Below, piece after piece: positions 1-8,696 of a stretch of DNA of 64,000 bases. The DNA is from Gammaproteobacteria bacterium. GTDB taxonomy: Bacteria > Pseudomonadota > Gammaproteobacteria > Steroidobacterales > Steroidobacteraceae. Made by a program: the position numbers and the translations under genes. The stretch covers positions 62,001 to 126,000 of the forward strand of contig JANXYK010000064.1 in NCBI GenBank assembly GCA_025350055.1, written 5' to 3'. The notes beneath the pieces were generated by a model, which saw only the letters and a program-made list of their open reading frames with translations, searched no databases and was not told the origin of the DNA. The stretch's first letter is position 1. Each line of letters starts with the position of its first letter.

Positions 1-15
1 CGTAGTGCCGCTCAT
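1..15 (-). CDS. First codons of next gene, probably mnmA (partial)
   Basis: The nudJ stop codon overlaps an ATG in the pattern ATGA, and the five codons left in the window read MSGTT. In E. coli nudJ lies directly upstream of mnmA (tRNA 2-thiouridylase), and purB is close by as here, so mnmA is the expected neighbour. The identity rests on gene order alone; five residues prove nothing. Confidence 0.35.
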
Positions 16-458
16 GAATTCGCAGCGCTCATCACCGTGTTCAAGGGCAGCCGCGCGCCAGCCAGGTAGTCATCGATGCATTGCATGACCATCGGTGTGC
101 GTGCCGGCAGTGCCAGCAGCTGCGTGCGCGTCAGCCAGTGCGCGGCGACCACCGGCGTATCGAGCGCGCGCCCGGGCTCGTGATCGCGGACGCTCCCGGC
201 GTAAGCAAATCGCAAGGTGCTGCGCGGCTTTCCCGGGGCATGCCAGCGGTACACGCCCAGTAGCCACTTGGGCTCGAAGTGCCAGGCGGTTTCCTCCAGC
301 GTTTCGCGGCGCACGGCCTGCAGGAAATCCTCGCCCGCCTCGACGTGTCCGGCAGGCTGGTTGTAGACCAGCCGATTGGCGATGCGCTCCTCCACGACCA
401 GGAAGTGACCGTCGCGCTCGACGACCGCGGCCACGGTGATATCAGGCTTCCAACTCAT
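12..458 (-). CDS. nudJ: Nudix hydrolase, NudJ-like phosphatase
   Basis: A 148-residue Nudix hydrolase. The Nudix box is complete (GHVEAGEDFLQAVRRETLEE, roughly residues 37-56), giving the Mg-binding REXXEE core. Length and N-terminus (MSWKPDITVAAVVERDG) fit NudJ, the thiamine-pyrimidine and nucleoside di/triphosphatase of E. coli (153 residues). The partner gene beyond the left edge is expected to be mnmA, and purB is two genes upstream on the same strand, which is the conserved nudJ-mnmA-purB neighbourhood. Substrate assignment is by family and synteny only. Confidence 0.85.
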   Translation of the reverse strand: MSWKPDITVAAVVERDGHFLVVEERIANRLVYNQPAGHVEAGEDFLQAVRRETLEETAWHFEPKWLLGVYRWHAPGKPRSTLRFAYAGSVRDHEPGRALDTPVVAAHWLTRTQLLALPARTPMVMQCIDDYLAGARLPLNTVMSAANS

Positions 459-529
459 GGCGCCAGTATACGGTTCGGGACGACCGGTAGTGCCGGTCAG
501 GCGCGGCCAGGTGGCAGCGCCGGTGCTGC

Positions 530-1114
530 CTACATGTTGGCGGAACGGCGCAGGAAGTGTGCGCCGCTGGCCTGCCAGGCGATGTCGAACTCTTGCAGGT
601 ACTGGCGCGCCAGCGGCGGACTGTTGACGGCGGCGATGCCTTCCCAGCGCTCGGCATTCAGCCGGTAGACGATGCCGCGATCATCGGCGATGCAATAAGA
701 AGAGGTGTAGTGGTAATGCTCGGGCAGCAGGATGCGGATCTCGAGATAACTGGTCAGGCGCTTGGCCATCGACATGAAGCGGTTGCTCGAGCCGGAATGA
801 CGGGTGTGATCGCGCACCAGGATGCGCACCTTCGCGAAGCTGTGGCTGAGCACGAAGCGCTTGAGCACTTCGATCACCTGCGGATTGTCGTACAGCGGTG
901 GCTCGAGGTCCGGCGTGAAGATCGAGATCAGGCGCTGGCCCGTAGCGGCGACCGCTGCGGTGGACTGGCACACTTCGGCCAGCGTGCTGAGCACCCGCAG
1001 TTCATCGGCGGCCGGCATCGGCAATGGAATTGTCAACGGCGGCGCTACGCGCTCGGCCGCGGCCATGCTTTCCAGCCAGGTTTCGGTGGTCGTGTTGTGC
1101 TTGTCTGCGCCCAC
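530..1114 (-). CDS. Conserved hypothetical protein (DUF7931-like)
   Basis: A 194-residue protein starting at GTG, with no signal peptide or membrane segment. The middle (ISIFTPDLEPPLYDNPQVIE, then a region ending VRILVRD) has the look of the phospholipase-D-like fold seen in small gammaproteobacterial proteins grouped as DUF7931, but I see no HKD catalytic motif. It sits between purB and nudJ on the same strand. A 6-bp stem (GGCAGC/GCTGCC) directly follows the stop codon on this strand but lacks a T-run. Function unknown; the family link is from memory and tentative. Confidence 0.6.
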   Translation of the reverse strand: MGADKHNTTTETWLESMAAAERVAPPLTIPLPMPAADELRVLSTLAEVCQSTAAVAATGQRLISIFTPDLEPPLYDNPQVIEVLKRFVLSHSFAKVRILVRDHTRHSGSSNRFMSMAKRLTSYLEIRILLPEHYHYTSSYCIADDRGIVYRLNAERWEGIAAVNSPPLARQYLQEFDIAWQASGAHFLRRSANM

Positions 1115-1230
1115 GCCATTTGCCTAAATACGCACCAGATCGGCGTCTGATCATGGTAGGCAGGGGCGGGCCGGCTACCGGCCGAACGGATCACGCTTGC
1201 GCCGCGGCGGAATGTGACGCGCGCCGCAGA

Positions 1231-2610
1231 TCAGGGCAAGGAATGGCCCTCGCTGGACAGTTGCGCAGCCAAACCGAGGTAATCGCGCGGGGCCAGGGCG
1301 GCGAGCCGCTCCCGCTCCGGGGCCGGCAGCGGCAGCTTTGCCACCAGCGTGCGCAGCATCGCCTCATCGATGCGCTGGCCGCGCGTGGCGGACTTCAGCA
1401 ACTCATAACCATCGGGCACGCCATGGGCGCGCAGTACGGTCTGCACGGCCTCGGCCAGCACTTCCCAGGCGGAATCGAGGTCTTGCGCGATGCGCGCCGG
1501 ATCGGGCGCCAGCTTGGCGAGGCCCTTCTGCAGCGAGCGCCAGGCGATGAGGCTGTGGGCGAAAGCCACGCCGAGATTGCGCAGTACCGTGCTGTCGGTG
1601 AGGTCGCGCTGCCAGCGCGAGATCGGCAGCTTGTCGGCGAAGTGGCGCAGCAGCGCGTTGGCGATGCCGAGATTCCCTTCGGCGTTTTCAAAATCGATGG
1701 GATTGACCTTGTGCGGCATGGTCGAAGACCCGACCTCGCCAGCCACCGGGCACTGGCGCAGGTAGCCGAGCGAGATGTAGCCCCAGGTGTCGCGACAGAA
1801 GTCGATCAGGATCACATTGGCCGCGGCGCAGGCGTCGCAGTACTCGCCGATCCAGTCGTGCGGCTCGATCTGCGTGGTGAGCGGGTTCCACTCCAGTTGC
1901 TGTGCACTCACGAACTGGCGACTGATGGCGCGCCAGTCGGCCGCGGGCACGGCAATGCAATGGGCATTGAAATTGCCGACAGCGCCATTCCACTTGCCCA
2001 GTATGGCCACGGACTTCAGTCGCCGGGTAGCGCGCTCCAGGCGCGCCGCCACGTTGGCGAATTCCTTGCCGAGCGTGGTCGGGCTGGCGCTTTGTCCGTG
2101 CGTGCGCGCCAGCATGGCCAGATGCGCATGGTCAGTGGCGAAACTGCGCAGGGTGGCGCTGATGCGGCTGAGCTCTGGCAGCAGCACCTGCTCGCGCGCC
2201 TCGGCCAGCAGTCGCGCGTAACAAAGATTGTTGAGGTCTTCCGAGGTGCAGGCGAAGTGCACCAGCTCGAGCGTGGCCGGCGAGGCGCCCGCTGTGCCCA
2301 GTTCCTGGCGCACGTAGTACTCGACGGCCTTCACGTCGTGATTGATGCGCTGCTCGATTTCCTTGACCGCCACGGGTGCTGCATCGCCTGGGTTGTCGGC
2401 GAGCTGGCTGGCGCGTGTGCGCACGGTGGCGCTGAGCGTGGCACCGGGCAGTTGCGGCAGGGCGGTGCTGAGCATCAGCAGCCAGCGCGCCTCGATGCGG
2501 ATGCGCTCGCGGATCAGGCCGGCTTCGCAGAACAGCGGCCGCAGCGGCGCAGTCGCGGCCGCATAGCGCCCGTCGATGGGAGATAGGGCCTGGAGTCGGT
2601 TCTGGTCCAT
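1231..2610 (-). CDS. purB: Adenylosuccinate lyase
   Basis: Adenylosuccinate lyase, 459 residues, cutting SAICAR and adenylosuccinate to release fumarate in purine synthesis. The superfamily signature SSTMPHKVNPIDFENAEGN is present at about two thirds of the protein, and the N-terminus (MDQNRLQALSPIDGRYA) matches the PurB start, so ATG 2610 is chosen over an in-frame ATG 72 bases upstream that would add a low-complexity tail. Length matches E. coli PurB (456). It diverges from fumC with 63 bases between start codons. Confidence 0.95.
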   Translation of the reverse strand: MDQNRLQALSPIDGRYAAATAPLRPLFCEAGLIRERIRIEARWLLMLSTALPQLPGATLSATVRTRASQLADNPGDAAPVAVKEIEQRINHDVKAVEYYVRQELGTAGASPATLELVHFACTSEDLNNLCYARLLAEAREQVLLPELSRISATLRSFATDHAHLAMLARTHGQSASPTTLGKEFANVAARLERATRRLKSVAILGKWNGAVGNFNAHCIAVPAADWRAISRQFVSAQQLEWNPLTTQIEPHDWIGEYCDACAAANVILIDFCRDTWGYISLGYLRQCPVAGEVGSSTMPHKVNPIDFENAEGNLGIANALLRHFADKLPISRWQRDLTDSTVLRNLGVAFAHSLIAWRSLQKGLAKLAPDPARIAQDLDSAWEVLAEAVQTVLRAHGVPDGYELLKSATRGQRIDEAMLRTLVAKLPLPAPERERLAALAPRDYLGLAAQLSSEGHSLP

Positions 2611-2673
2611 GCAGGCGGCAACGCTCGAGGTTAGAATCGCTAGTGTAGCGCATGCGCATGGAAACGGAGCCGG

Positions 2674-4080
2674 ATGATGCATTCAACAGCAGATCGGATC
2701 GAGCGCGACAGCATGGGCGAGCTGAAAGTGCCGGCCGGCGCACTCTGGGGTGCACAGACCCAGCGCGCCGTGAACAATTTTCCGATCAGCGGGCGGCGCA
2801 TGCCGCGCGCTTTCATCCGTGCCGTGGCGTTGATCAAGCAGGCAGCTGCGGGGGCCAATGAGCAGCTGGGCCTGCTCGAGCCGGCGCTCTCGGGCGCGAT
2901 TGCCGCTGCGGCGCAGGCGGTGGCCGAGGGCCGCCACGATGAGCAGTTTCCGATCGATGTGTTCCAGACCGGGTCGGGCACCAGCACCAACATGAATGCC
3001 AATGAGGTGATCGCGCACCTTGCGGTGGCTGCCGGCGTCAAGGTGCATCCGAACGATCACGTGAACATGGGCCAGAGCAGCAACGATGTGATTCCGACGG
3101 CCATACACGTCAGCGCCGCGCTGCTATTGCGTGAGCAGCTGTTGCCTGCGCTCGCGCATGTGGCGAGCACGCTGGCGACACGTGAGAAGGAGCTTGCCGA
3201 CGTTGTCAAGACGGGTCGCACCCACCTGATGGATGCCATGCCCGTGACGCTGGCCCAGGAGCTTTCGGGCTGGCGCGTGCAGATCGAACATGGCGCCGCG
3301 CGGCTGCGTGCGGTCGAGCCGCGACTGCTGCAACTTGCGCAGGGCGGTACTGCGGTCGGCACCGGCATCAATGCGCATCCGGATTTCGCCGCTGCGTTTT
3401 GCAAGCAGCTGGCAAAGCTCACCGGCATCGCGTTCCAGCCGGCCGACAATTGCTTCGAGGCGATGTCGAGCCAGGATTGCGCCGTCGAACTCTCCGGCCA
3501 GCTCAAGACGTTGGCGGTCAGCCTGCTGAAGATTTCCAATGACCTGCGCTGGATGAACAGCGGGCCCCTGGCAGGGCTGGGTGAAATCGCGCTGCCGGCC
3601 TTGCAGCCGGGCAGCAGCATCATGCCTGGCAAGGTGAACCCGGTGATTCCCGAGGCCATGGCGATGGTGGCGGCTGAGGTCATCGGGAATGATGCGGCGA
3701 TCACCATCGCCGGTCAGTCGGGCAATTTTCAGCTGAACGTGATGTTGCCGCTGGTTGCCTGGAACCTGCTCGAGAGCCTGCGGCTGTTGGCCAACTGCAG
3801 CCGGTTGCTGGCCGACAGCGCCATTGCGGGCTTCAAGGTGAATCGCGCCAGGCTGACGGAGGCGCTCGAGCGCAATCCCATCCTGGTGACAGCGCTCAAT
3901 CCCGTGATCGGCTATGAGAAAGGAGCGGCCATTGCCAAACGCGCCTACGCCGAAGGCAAGTCGGTGCGTGAGATGGCCGCGGCAATGACCGACCTGCCAG
4001 CCGACGAGCTGGCGCGACTGCTCGATCCCGCGGAGCTTGCCAAGGGCGGCATCAAGGGCGGCACCAGTGGCGGTGGCTGA
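2674..4080 (+). CDS. fumC: Fumarate hydratase class II
   Basis: Class II (iron-independent) fumarase, 468 residues, interconverting fumarate and malate. Visible motifs: GSGTSTNMNANEV near residue 105, NMGQSSNDVIPTA near 130, and the signature GSSIMPGKVNPVIPEAM near 310. A GGAG ribosome site lies just before the start, where two ATGs are adjacent (2674 and 2677). Aspartase belongs to the same superfamily, but the N-terminus (RIERDSMGELKVPAGALWGAQTQRA) is typical of FumC. It diverges from purB, another fumarate-releasing member of the same superfamily. Confidence 0.92.
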   Translation: MMHSTADRIERDSMGELKVPAGALWGAQTQRAVNNFPISGRRMPRAFIRAVALIKQAAAGANEQLGLLEPALSGAIAAAAQAVAEGRHDEQFPIDVFQTGSGTSTNMNANEVIAHLAVAAGVKVHPNDHVNMGQSSNDVIPTAIHVSAALLLREQLLPALAHVASTLATREKELADVVKTGRTHLMDAMPVTLAQELSGWRVQIEHGAARLRAVEPRLLQLAQGGTAVGTGINAHPDFAAAFCKQLAKLTGIAFQPADNCFEAMSSQDCAVELSGQLKTLAVSLLKISNDLRWMNSGPLAGLGEIALPALQPGSSIMPGKVNPVIPEAMAMVAAEVIGNDAAITIAGQSGNFQLNVMLPLVAWNLLESLRLLANCSRLLADSAIAGFKVNRARLTEALERNPILVTALNPVIGYEKGAAIAKRAYAEGKSVREMAAAMTDLPADELARLLDPAELAKGGIKGGTSGGG

Positions 4081-4089
4081 CAGCCTCGC

Positions 4090-4710
4090 GTGCAGGTAAA
4101 TGCCGCGCATACCTCTGTGAAGCTGCCGGCTGACTGGCAGCTGCGATTGCAACACGGCCTGCTGCCCGCGCCGGCACCTGGACGGTTGCCGTCCGCTGCG
4201 CTGCTGCCGGCGGTGGTGACGCCTGCGGCGGTGCTGGTGCCGATCATCGCGCGGCCTACGCCCACGCTGTTGCTCACGACTCGTGCCGGAAATCTGCGCC
4301 GACATGCCGGTCAGATCAGCTTCCCCGGCGGGCGACTCGAAGCCAGCGATGCCGATCCGATCGCAGCGGCGCTGCGCGAAACGCAGGAAGAGGTCGGCAT
4401 CGCGGCAGACTTCGTGCAGGTGCTGGGTTTCCTGCCCGACCAGGTGGTGCTGAGCGGATATCGCGTGACGCCAGTCGTGGCGCTCGTGAGTCCCGGCTTT
4501 GCGCTGCGCAGTGATGACGCCGAAGTCGCCGAGATCTTCGAGATGCCGCTGGAGCTGATCATGGATGCGGAGAATTTCCAGCCTACGCGCCGCACGCTGC
4601 GTGGCGTCGAGGTGACGCTGCGCGACTTGCATTACGAAGGTCGCGTGGTCTGGGGCGCCACCGCCGCCATGCTGCTCTCGCTGCACGATGCGCTGTTGCG
4701 GCAGCCATGA
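4090..4710 (+). CDS. nudL: CoA pyrophosphatase (Nudix hydrolase, NudL type)
   Basis: A 206-residue Nudix protein starting at GTG, ten bases after fumC. The stretch RAGNLRRHAGQISFPGGR leads straight into a Nudix box with AALRETQEEVGI, the extended UPF0035 plus Nudix pattern of CoA diphosphatases, which split CoA into 3',5'-ADP and phosphopantetheine. It overlaps mazG by four bases, so the two are translationally coupled. GTG 4090 is the first start after fumC; the first 20 residues are poorly constrained. Confidence 0.85.
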   Translation: MQVNAAHTSVKLPADWQLRLQHGLLPAPAPGRLPSAALLPAVVTPAAVLVPIIARPTPTLLLTTRAGNLRRHAGQISFPGGRLEASDADPIAAALRETQEEVGIAADFVQVLGFLPDQVVLSGYRVTPVVALVSPGFALRSDDAEVAEIFEMPLELIMDAENFQPTRRTLRGVEVTLRDLHYEGRVVWGATAAMLLSLHDALLRQP

Positions 4711-5522
4711 GCGAAGCCGCACAACGACTGGATGAACTGCTGGCGTTGATGGCGCGACTGCGCGATCCGCAGCAGGGCTGTCCCTGGGATCGCGCACAGG
4801 ATTTCGCCAGCATCGCACCGTTCACGATCGAAGAAGCCTATGAAGTGGCAGAGGCCATCCGTTGCAACGATGCCGCACAGCTGCGATCGGAGCTGGGCGA
4901 CCTGCTGTTCCAGGTGGTATTCCACGCGCAGATGGGCGCCGAGCGCGGCTGGTTCGACTTCGCTGCGGTAGCCGCGGGCATCCACGACAAGCTGCGACGA
5001 CGCCATCCGCATGTGTTCGCGGCGGGCGATGCGCCGGCATTGGGTTCAATGACACCGGTAACAACGACGCAGCTGAATAAGGAATGGGAGGCGCACAAAG
5101 CCGCCGAGCGCACCGCCGCTGGCGCCGCGGGTGCGCTGGCCGATGTGCCGCTGGCGCTGCCTGCGCTCACCCGCGCCGCGAAGCTCACGCGCCGGGCCGC
5201 GGGCACGGGTTTCGACTGGCCCGACGAAGCCGCCGTCCGGCCAAAGATTGCCGAGGAACTGCGCGAGACCGAGGCCGCCGTGGCCGCGGGAGATCCGGCG
5301 GCCATAGAAGAGGAGTTGGGCGATGCGCTGTTCGCACTGGTGAATTGGGCCAGGCAATTGAACGTCGATCCGGAGCAGGCGCTGCGCCAGGCCAACCACA
5401 AGTTCGAGCGTCGCTTCGCTGGCATGGAGCAGCTGATTGCCGCGCGTGGCCTGGTGGCGGGCAAGCTGTCGGCCGCAGCCTGGGATGAGCTTTGGAACGA
5501 GGTCAAACGCAACGGACTGTAG
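4707..5522 (+). CDS. mazG: Nucleoside triphosphate pyrophosphohydrolase MazG
   Basis: MazG, 271 residues, hydrolysing (d)NTPs to monophosphates. Two tandem MazG domains are visible. The N-terminal one has CPWDRAQDFASIAPFTIEEA and ELGDLLFQVVFHAQM. The C-terminal one has FDWPDEAAVRPKIAEELRE and EEELGDALFALVNWARQL. Both carry the EExxD-type metal-binding acids. Length is close to E. coli MazG (263). Start ATG 4707 overlaps the nudL stop (ATGA-type), so nudL and mazG form a nucleotide-sanitation pair behind fumC. Confidence 0.93.
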   Translation: MSEAAQRLDELLALMARLRDPQQGCPWDRAQDFASIAPFTIEEAYEVAEAIRCNDAAQLRSELGDLLFQVVFHAQMGAERGWFDFAAVAAGIHDKLRRRHPHVFAAGDAPALGSMTPVTTTQLNKEWEAHKAAERTAAGAAGALADVPLALPALTRAAKLTRRAAGTGFDWPDEAAVRPKIAEELRETEAAVAAGDPAAIEEELGDALFALVNWARQLNVDPEQALRQANHKFERRFAGMEQLIAARGLVAGKLSAAAWDELWNEVKRNGL

Positions 5523-5600
5523 CGCCCGGGCGCGATTCAGTGCCGGTTCAGTATGCGAATCATAAGCTCGGGTCACGATTGTGGAACCGAGGAGTCGCTT

Positions 5601-6263
5601 ATGTTCAGCAAGGCTGCAATATCCACCGGTCCGCGTACCGCGGCGGCCCATGGCTTCGTCAGGGGCTCCGGCATTGCACTGGGCCTGGCTGCGGCGCTGT
5701 TGCTGCTGAGCGCGCCGGCCAGGGCTGATCGCGACGACGGTTACTACGATCAGGATGGCGGTGGCTACGACTATGCCGAAGTCCTGAGCGCGGAACCGAA
5801 CCTGCGCCAGGAGCGCGTCGTCGTGCCCCGGCGTGAGTGCTACACCGATACCCACTACGTGCCGGCGGACGATGGTGACTATCACCGTCATCGGCCCACG
5901 GGCGGTCCGATGATCCTCGGCGGCCTGATCGGCGCGGTAGTGGGCCACCAGATCGAGGGCGGTGGCGCGCGTGGGCTGGGCACCGTGGCCGGTGCCATGA
6001 TCGGCGGCGCCGTGGGCCATGATATTGCCCGGCGCCAGGCTGCCGAGCGCGACGCTGACGACTATGACCAGGACGGTCGCGACCGCCCGATGCGCGCCAT
6101 CGACTCGGAACGCTGCGAGACACGCTATGATGAGCGTTACGAGTCGCGGGTCGAGGGCTACCGGGTGACCTACCAGTACCAGGGGCGCGTGTACCACACG
6201 GTGCTGGCGCGCGATCCGGGTTCGCGCCTGCGGGTGCGGGTGGCCGTGACGCCGGAGGGCTAG
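5601..6263 (+). CDS. Exported glycine-zipper protein (17-kDa surface antigen-like)
   Basis: A 220-residue exported protein. Residues 1-40 form a signal peptide with a strong hydrophobic stretch (ALGLAAALLLLSAPARA). The mature N-terminus is Asp/Tyr-rich, then a glycine-zipper 2TM segment runs from GGPMILGGLIGAVVGHQIEG through GTVAGAMIGGAVGHDIARR, about residues 100-145. The C-terminus has a paired-Cys, Tyr-rich beta region. Such proteins (Rickettsia 17-kDa antigen family) sit in the outer membrane. ATG 5601 is preferred to an in-frame ATG 48 bases upstream because GAGGAG lies 6-7 bases before it. Confidence 0.8.
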   Translation: MFSKAAISTGPRTAAAHGFVRGSGIALGLAAALLLLSAPARADRDDGYYDQDGGGYDYAEVLSAEPNLRQERVVVPRRECYTDTHYVPADDGDYHRHRPTGGPMILGGLIGAVVGHQIEGGGARGLGTVAGAMIGGAVGHDIARRQAAERDADDYDQDGRDRPMRAIDSERCETRYDERYESRVEGYRVTYQYQGRVYHTVLARDPGSRLRVRVAVTPEG

Positions 6264-6272
6264 AGAGGGCAC

Positions 6273-6578
6273 ATGTCGGCAGCTAGGTGCAGATGGGCAG
6301 TCGCGAAACTTGCAGTGGTCAGCGCCATTGCAGTGACTTGCTCGCCTGCACCTGCGTTGGCGCAGCGGCAGCTGGTCGACCGGCCGGCCGCCAACCAGGG
6401 CGGCAACAATGATCGCATCATCGACGCCATCCAGAAGCGCTATCACGCACGCGTGGTGCGTGTTGCCGATACCCAGGTCAATGGCCGCGCCGCGCTCGAG
6501 CTGCGGCTGCTCTCCGATCAGCGGGTCTGGACGGTGATCGTGGACGCACAATCCGGTCAAGTGCTCTCGGGGGGTTGA
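6273..6578 (+). CDS. Small exported PepSY-like protein
   Basis: A 101-residue protein with a signal peptide (hydrophobic AVAKLAVVSAIAVTCSPAPALA, cleavage after ALA). The remaining ~70 residues resemble a single PepSY domain: a helix (DRIIDAIQKRYHARVVRVAD) followed by strands ending in WTVIVDAQSGQVLSGG. The stop codon overlaps the response-regulator start (TGATG), so it is cotranscribed with the two-component system. PepSY proteins next to sensor kinases are often periplasmic modulators; that role here is inference from position. Confidence 0.75.
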   Translation: MSAARCRWAVAKLAVVSAIAVTCSPAPALAQRQLVDRPAANQGGNNDRIIDAIQKRYHARVVRVADTQVNGRAALELRLLSDQRVWTVIVDAQSGQVLSGG

Positions 6579-7279
6579 TGCGCATCCTGGTCGTTGAGGA
6601 CGAGGCCGCGCTGCGTGAATCCCTGAAGACCGAACTGAGCGCCGCCGGCCACGCTGTCGATGTGGCCGCGGATGGCGAAGAGGGCCTGTACGCGGCGCTG
6701 GAATATCCGGTCGATGTGGCGATCGTCGATCTGGGCCTGCCCAAGCTCCCGGGGCTCGAGGTCATCCGGCGCCTGCGCAGCGCCGGCAAGAACTACGGCG
6801 TGCTGGTGCTGACAGCGCGCGATCGCTGGCAGGATAAGGTGGAAGGCCTGGGCGCCGGCGCCGATGACTACCTCGCGAAACCCTTTCACATCGGCGAGCT
6901 GCAGGCGCGCCTCGCGGCGCTGCTGCGCCGTTCGAGCGGCTGGGCTTCCGCGCTGCTGCAATGTGGACCGCTGCAGCTCGACACGCGCACCCAGACCGTG
7001 TCGATGAACGGCAACGCCGTGGAGCTCACCAGCTTCGAGTACCGCCTGCTCGAGCACCTGGTGTTGCACGCGGGCGAAGTGGTCTCCAAGAGTACGCTGA
7101 CCGAGAAACTCTACGAGCAGGATTTCGAGCGCGACAGCAACGTGATCGAAGTACTGATCGCGCGCCTGCGGCGCAAGCTCGATCCGGATGACCAGTGCAA
7201 GCCGATCGAGACCTTGCGCGGGCGCGGCTATCGGATGATCCTGCCGCGCAGCGCGGATTCCGGCGCCAGCAAAGCCTGA
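6578..7279 (+). CDS. OmpR/PhoB-family response regulator, PhoP-like
   Basis: A 233-residue response regulator. The receiver domain (MRILVVEDEAAL) has acidic residues at 8-9 and phospho-acceptor Asp51 in VAIVDLGLPKLPGLE, with KPF (Lys of the switch) near residue 101. The C-terminal winged helix (residues ~130-225) ends RGRGYRMILP, and DSNVIEVLIARLRRKLD is the recognition-helix region typical of PhoP/QseB-type regulators. ATG 6578 is used; a TTG one codon earlier is also possible. It overlaps the kinase gene (TGATG). The target regulon cannot be read from this window. Confidence 0.88.
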   Translation: MRILVVEDEAALRESLKTELSAAGHAVDVAADGEEGLYAALEYPVDVAIVDLGLPKLPGLEVIRRLRSAGKNYGVLVLTARDRWQDKVEGLGAGADDYLAKPFHIGELQARLAALLRRSSGWASALLQCGPLQLDTRTQTVSMNGNAVELTSFEYRLLEHLVLHAGEVVSKSTLTEKLYEQDFERDSNVIEVLIARLRRKLDPDDQCKPIETLRGRGYRMILPRSADSGASKA

Positions 7280-8670
7280 TGGCGCGCGCGCCTTCCTTCA
7301 GCCGCCAGCTGGTGGTGTCGATCGGTGTGCCGCTGGTGCTTTCGTTCGGGCTCACGGTGTGGGCGCTGGATCGCATCTTCCAGGATTCAGCCTGGACGGC
7401 GCTACGCGAGCGGCTCGATGAGGAAATCATCGCGCTGGTGACGGCAGCCGAGCTCAATGAGGAAGGGCGCATGGACGTGCGGCTCGCCGATCCGGAGTCG
7501 CGCCTGAGTTCGCCGGGCTCGGGTCACTATGCGCTGGTGCGCAACCAGCGCGGCCGCGAGTTGTGGCGCTCGCCCTCGCTGGAGGGCCGGCAGCTCGATA
7601 TCGGTCCGACGCTTGCGACCGGCAAAACCAGTTTCTTCCAGGAGCGCATGGCTGGTGGTTCCCCGATTGCCGTCTACAGTCGCGGTCTGCAGTGGGACTA
7701 TGCACCTGGCAACAGCGCGAATCTGGTGTTCAGCGTCGGCCAGGACTTGAGCAGTCAACAGGCGCGCATGCAGCAGTTCCGCCGCCAGCTGGTAGCCTGG
7801 TTTTCCGGGCTGACCATATTGCTGTTGGGTGTGCTGGGTTGGCTGCTGCGTCGTGCGCTGCGTCCGATCCATCGCCTTGAAGCCGAGATTGCCCAAGTGG
7901 AGGCGGGCCGGCGCGGCCAGCTCGGTGGCGGATTTCCGCGCGAGCTTCGTGGCGTCGCACGCTCGCTCAACGCGCTGCTGCGCTCCGAGCAGCAACGCAT
8001 CGCGCGTTATCGCGACACGCTCGGGAATCTGGCCCATAGCCTCAAGACACCGCTGGCGGTGATGCGCTCGGCGCTCGCTTCTGGCGGCGATGTGAGCGCC
8101 GGGATCAATACCGAGATCGATCGCGTCGCGCAGATCGTCGATCATCAACTGACGCGCGCCGCCACGAGCGGCGGCACGACCCTGGGGCAGGCCGCGGTGG
8201 CAGTGCTGCCGATTGTCACTGACCTGCGCAATACGCTGCGCAAGGTGCATGCGCGCAAGGACCTCGCCATCGAAACCTCGATCGATGCGACGGCGGGTTT
8301 TGTCGGCGATCGCGGTGACATCACCGAGTTGCTCGGCAATCTGATGGACAACGCCTGCAAGTGGTGCAAGGGCCGCGTGCATGTCACGGTGCGACTGGAT
8401 GAGCGCCTGCCGCCGGAGCAGAGCCTGCAGATCCGCGTCGAGGACGACGGGCCGGGCATCGCGCCTGCGGATCGCAGCCGAGTGTTGGCGCGCGGCGTGC
8501 GCGCGGACGAGCGCGCGCCCGGTCACGGGCTGGGCCTCGCAATGGTGGCCGATGCCGTTGAGGTCTATCGGGGCGATCTCGCCATCAGTGATTCTGCTCT
8601 GCTGGGCGGCGCCTGCCTGGATGTTGCGCTGCCCGGGCGCGCGCGGGTGCCGGCTGATGCCGGCGTCTGA
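7279..8670 (+). CDS. Sensor histidine kinase, PhoQ-like
   Basis: A 463-residue membrane sensor kinase. One membrane segment lies at about residues 9-29 (LVVSIGVPLVLSFGLTVWAL), then a ~145-residue periplasmic sensor region, and a second segment at about 172-194 (LVAWFSGLTILLLGVLGWLL). A HAMP-like linker follows, then the H-box LAHSLKTPLAV with phospho-His at about residue 253. ATPase motifs are LMDNACKWC (N box), EDDGPGIAP (G1) and GHGLGLAMV (G2). Architecture fits PhoQ-type kinases. It is the last gene of the overlapping PepSY-regulator-kinase unit. Confidence 0.88.
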   Translation: MARAPSFSRQLVVSIGVPLVLSFGLTVWALDRIFQDSAWTALRERLDEEIIALVTAAELNEEGRMDVRLADPESRLSSPGSGHYALVRNQRGRELWRSPSLEGRQLDIGPTLATGKTSFFQERMAGGSPIAVYSRGLQWDYAPGNSANLVFSVGQDLSSQQARMQQFRRQLVAWFSGLTILLLGVLGWLLRRALRPIHRLEAEIAQVEAGRRGQLGGGFPRELRGVARSLNALLRSEQQRIARYRDTLGNLAHSLKTPLAVMRSALASGGDVSAGINTEIDRVAQIVDHQLTRAATSGGTTLGQAAVAVLPIVTDLRNTLRKVHARKDLAIETSIDATAGFVGDRGDITELLGNLMDNACKWCKGRVHVTVRLDERLPPEQSLQIRVEDDGPGIAPADRSRVLARGVRADERAPGHGLGLAMVADAVEVYRGDLAISDSALLGGACLDVALPGRARVPADAGV

Positions 8671-8696
8671 GGACGGCGCGTGTTAGCATTCCGGCC

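Noticed and set aside
458-529. Several short GC-rich palindromes between nudJ and the DUF7931-like gene
   Set aside because: Stems of six bases without a T-run are expected by chance at this GC content; not called as terminators.
1160-1185. GGCCGG/CCGGCC hairpin after purB
   Set aside because: Perfect but short and with no T-run on either strand; insufficient for a terminator call.
1024-2586. Long open frame opposite purB (520 codons)
   Set aside because: It lies wholly antisense to a strong purB gene, is rich in Arg/Gly/Ala and matches no family. High GC makes long antisense frames common.
3124-4818. Long open frame opposite fumC, nudL and mazG (564 codons)
   Set aside because: Crosses three real genes on the other strand and shows only low-complexity Arg/Gln sequence.
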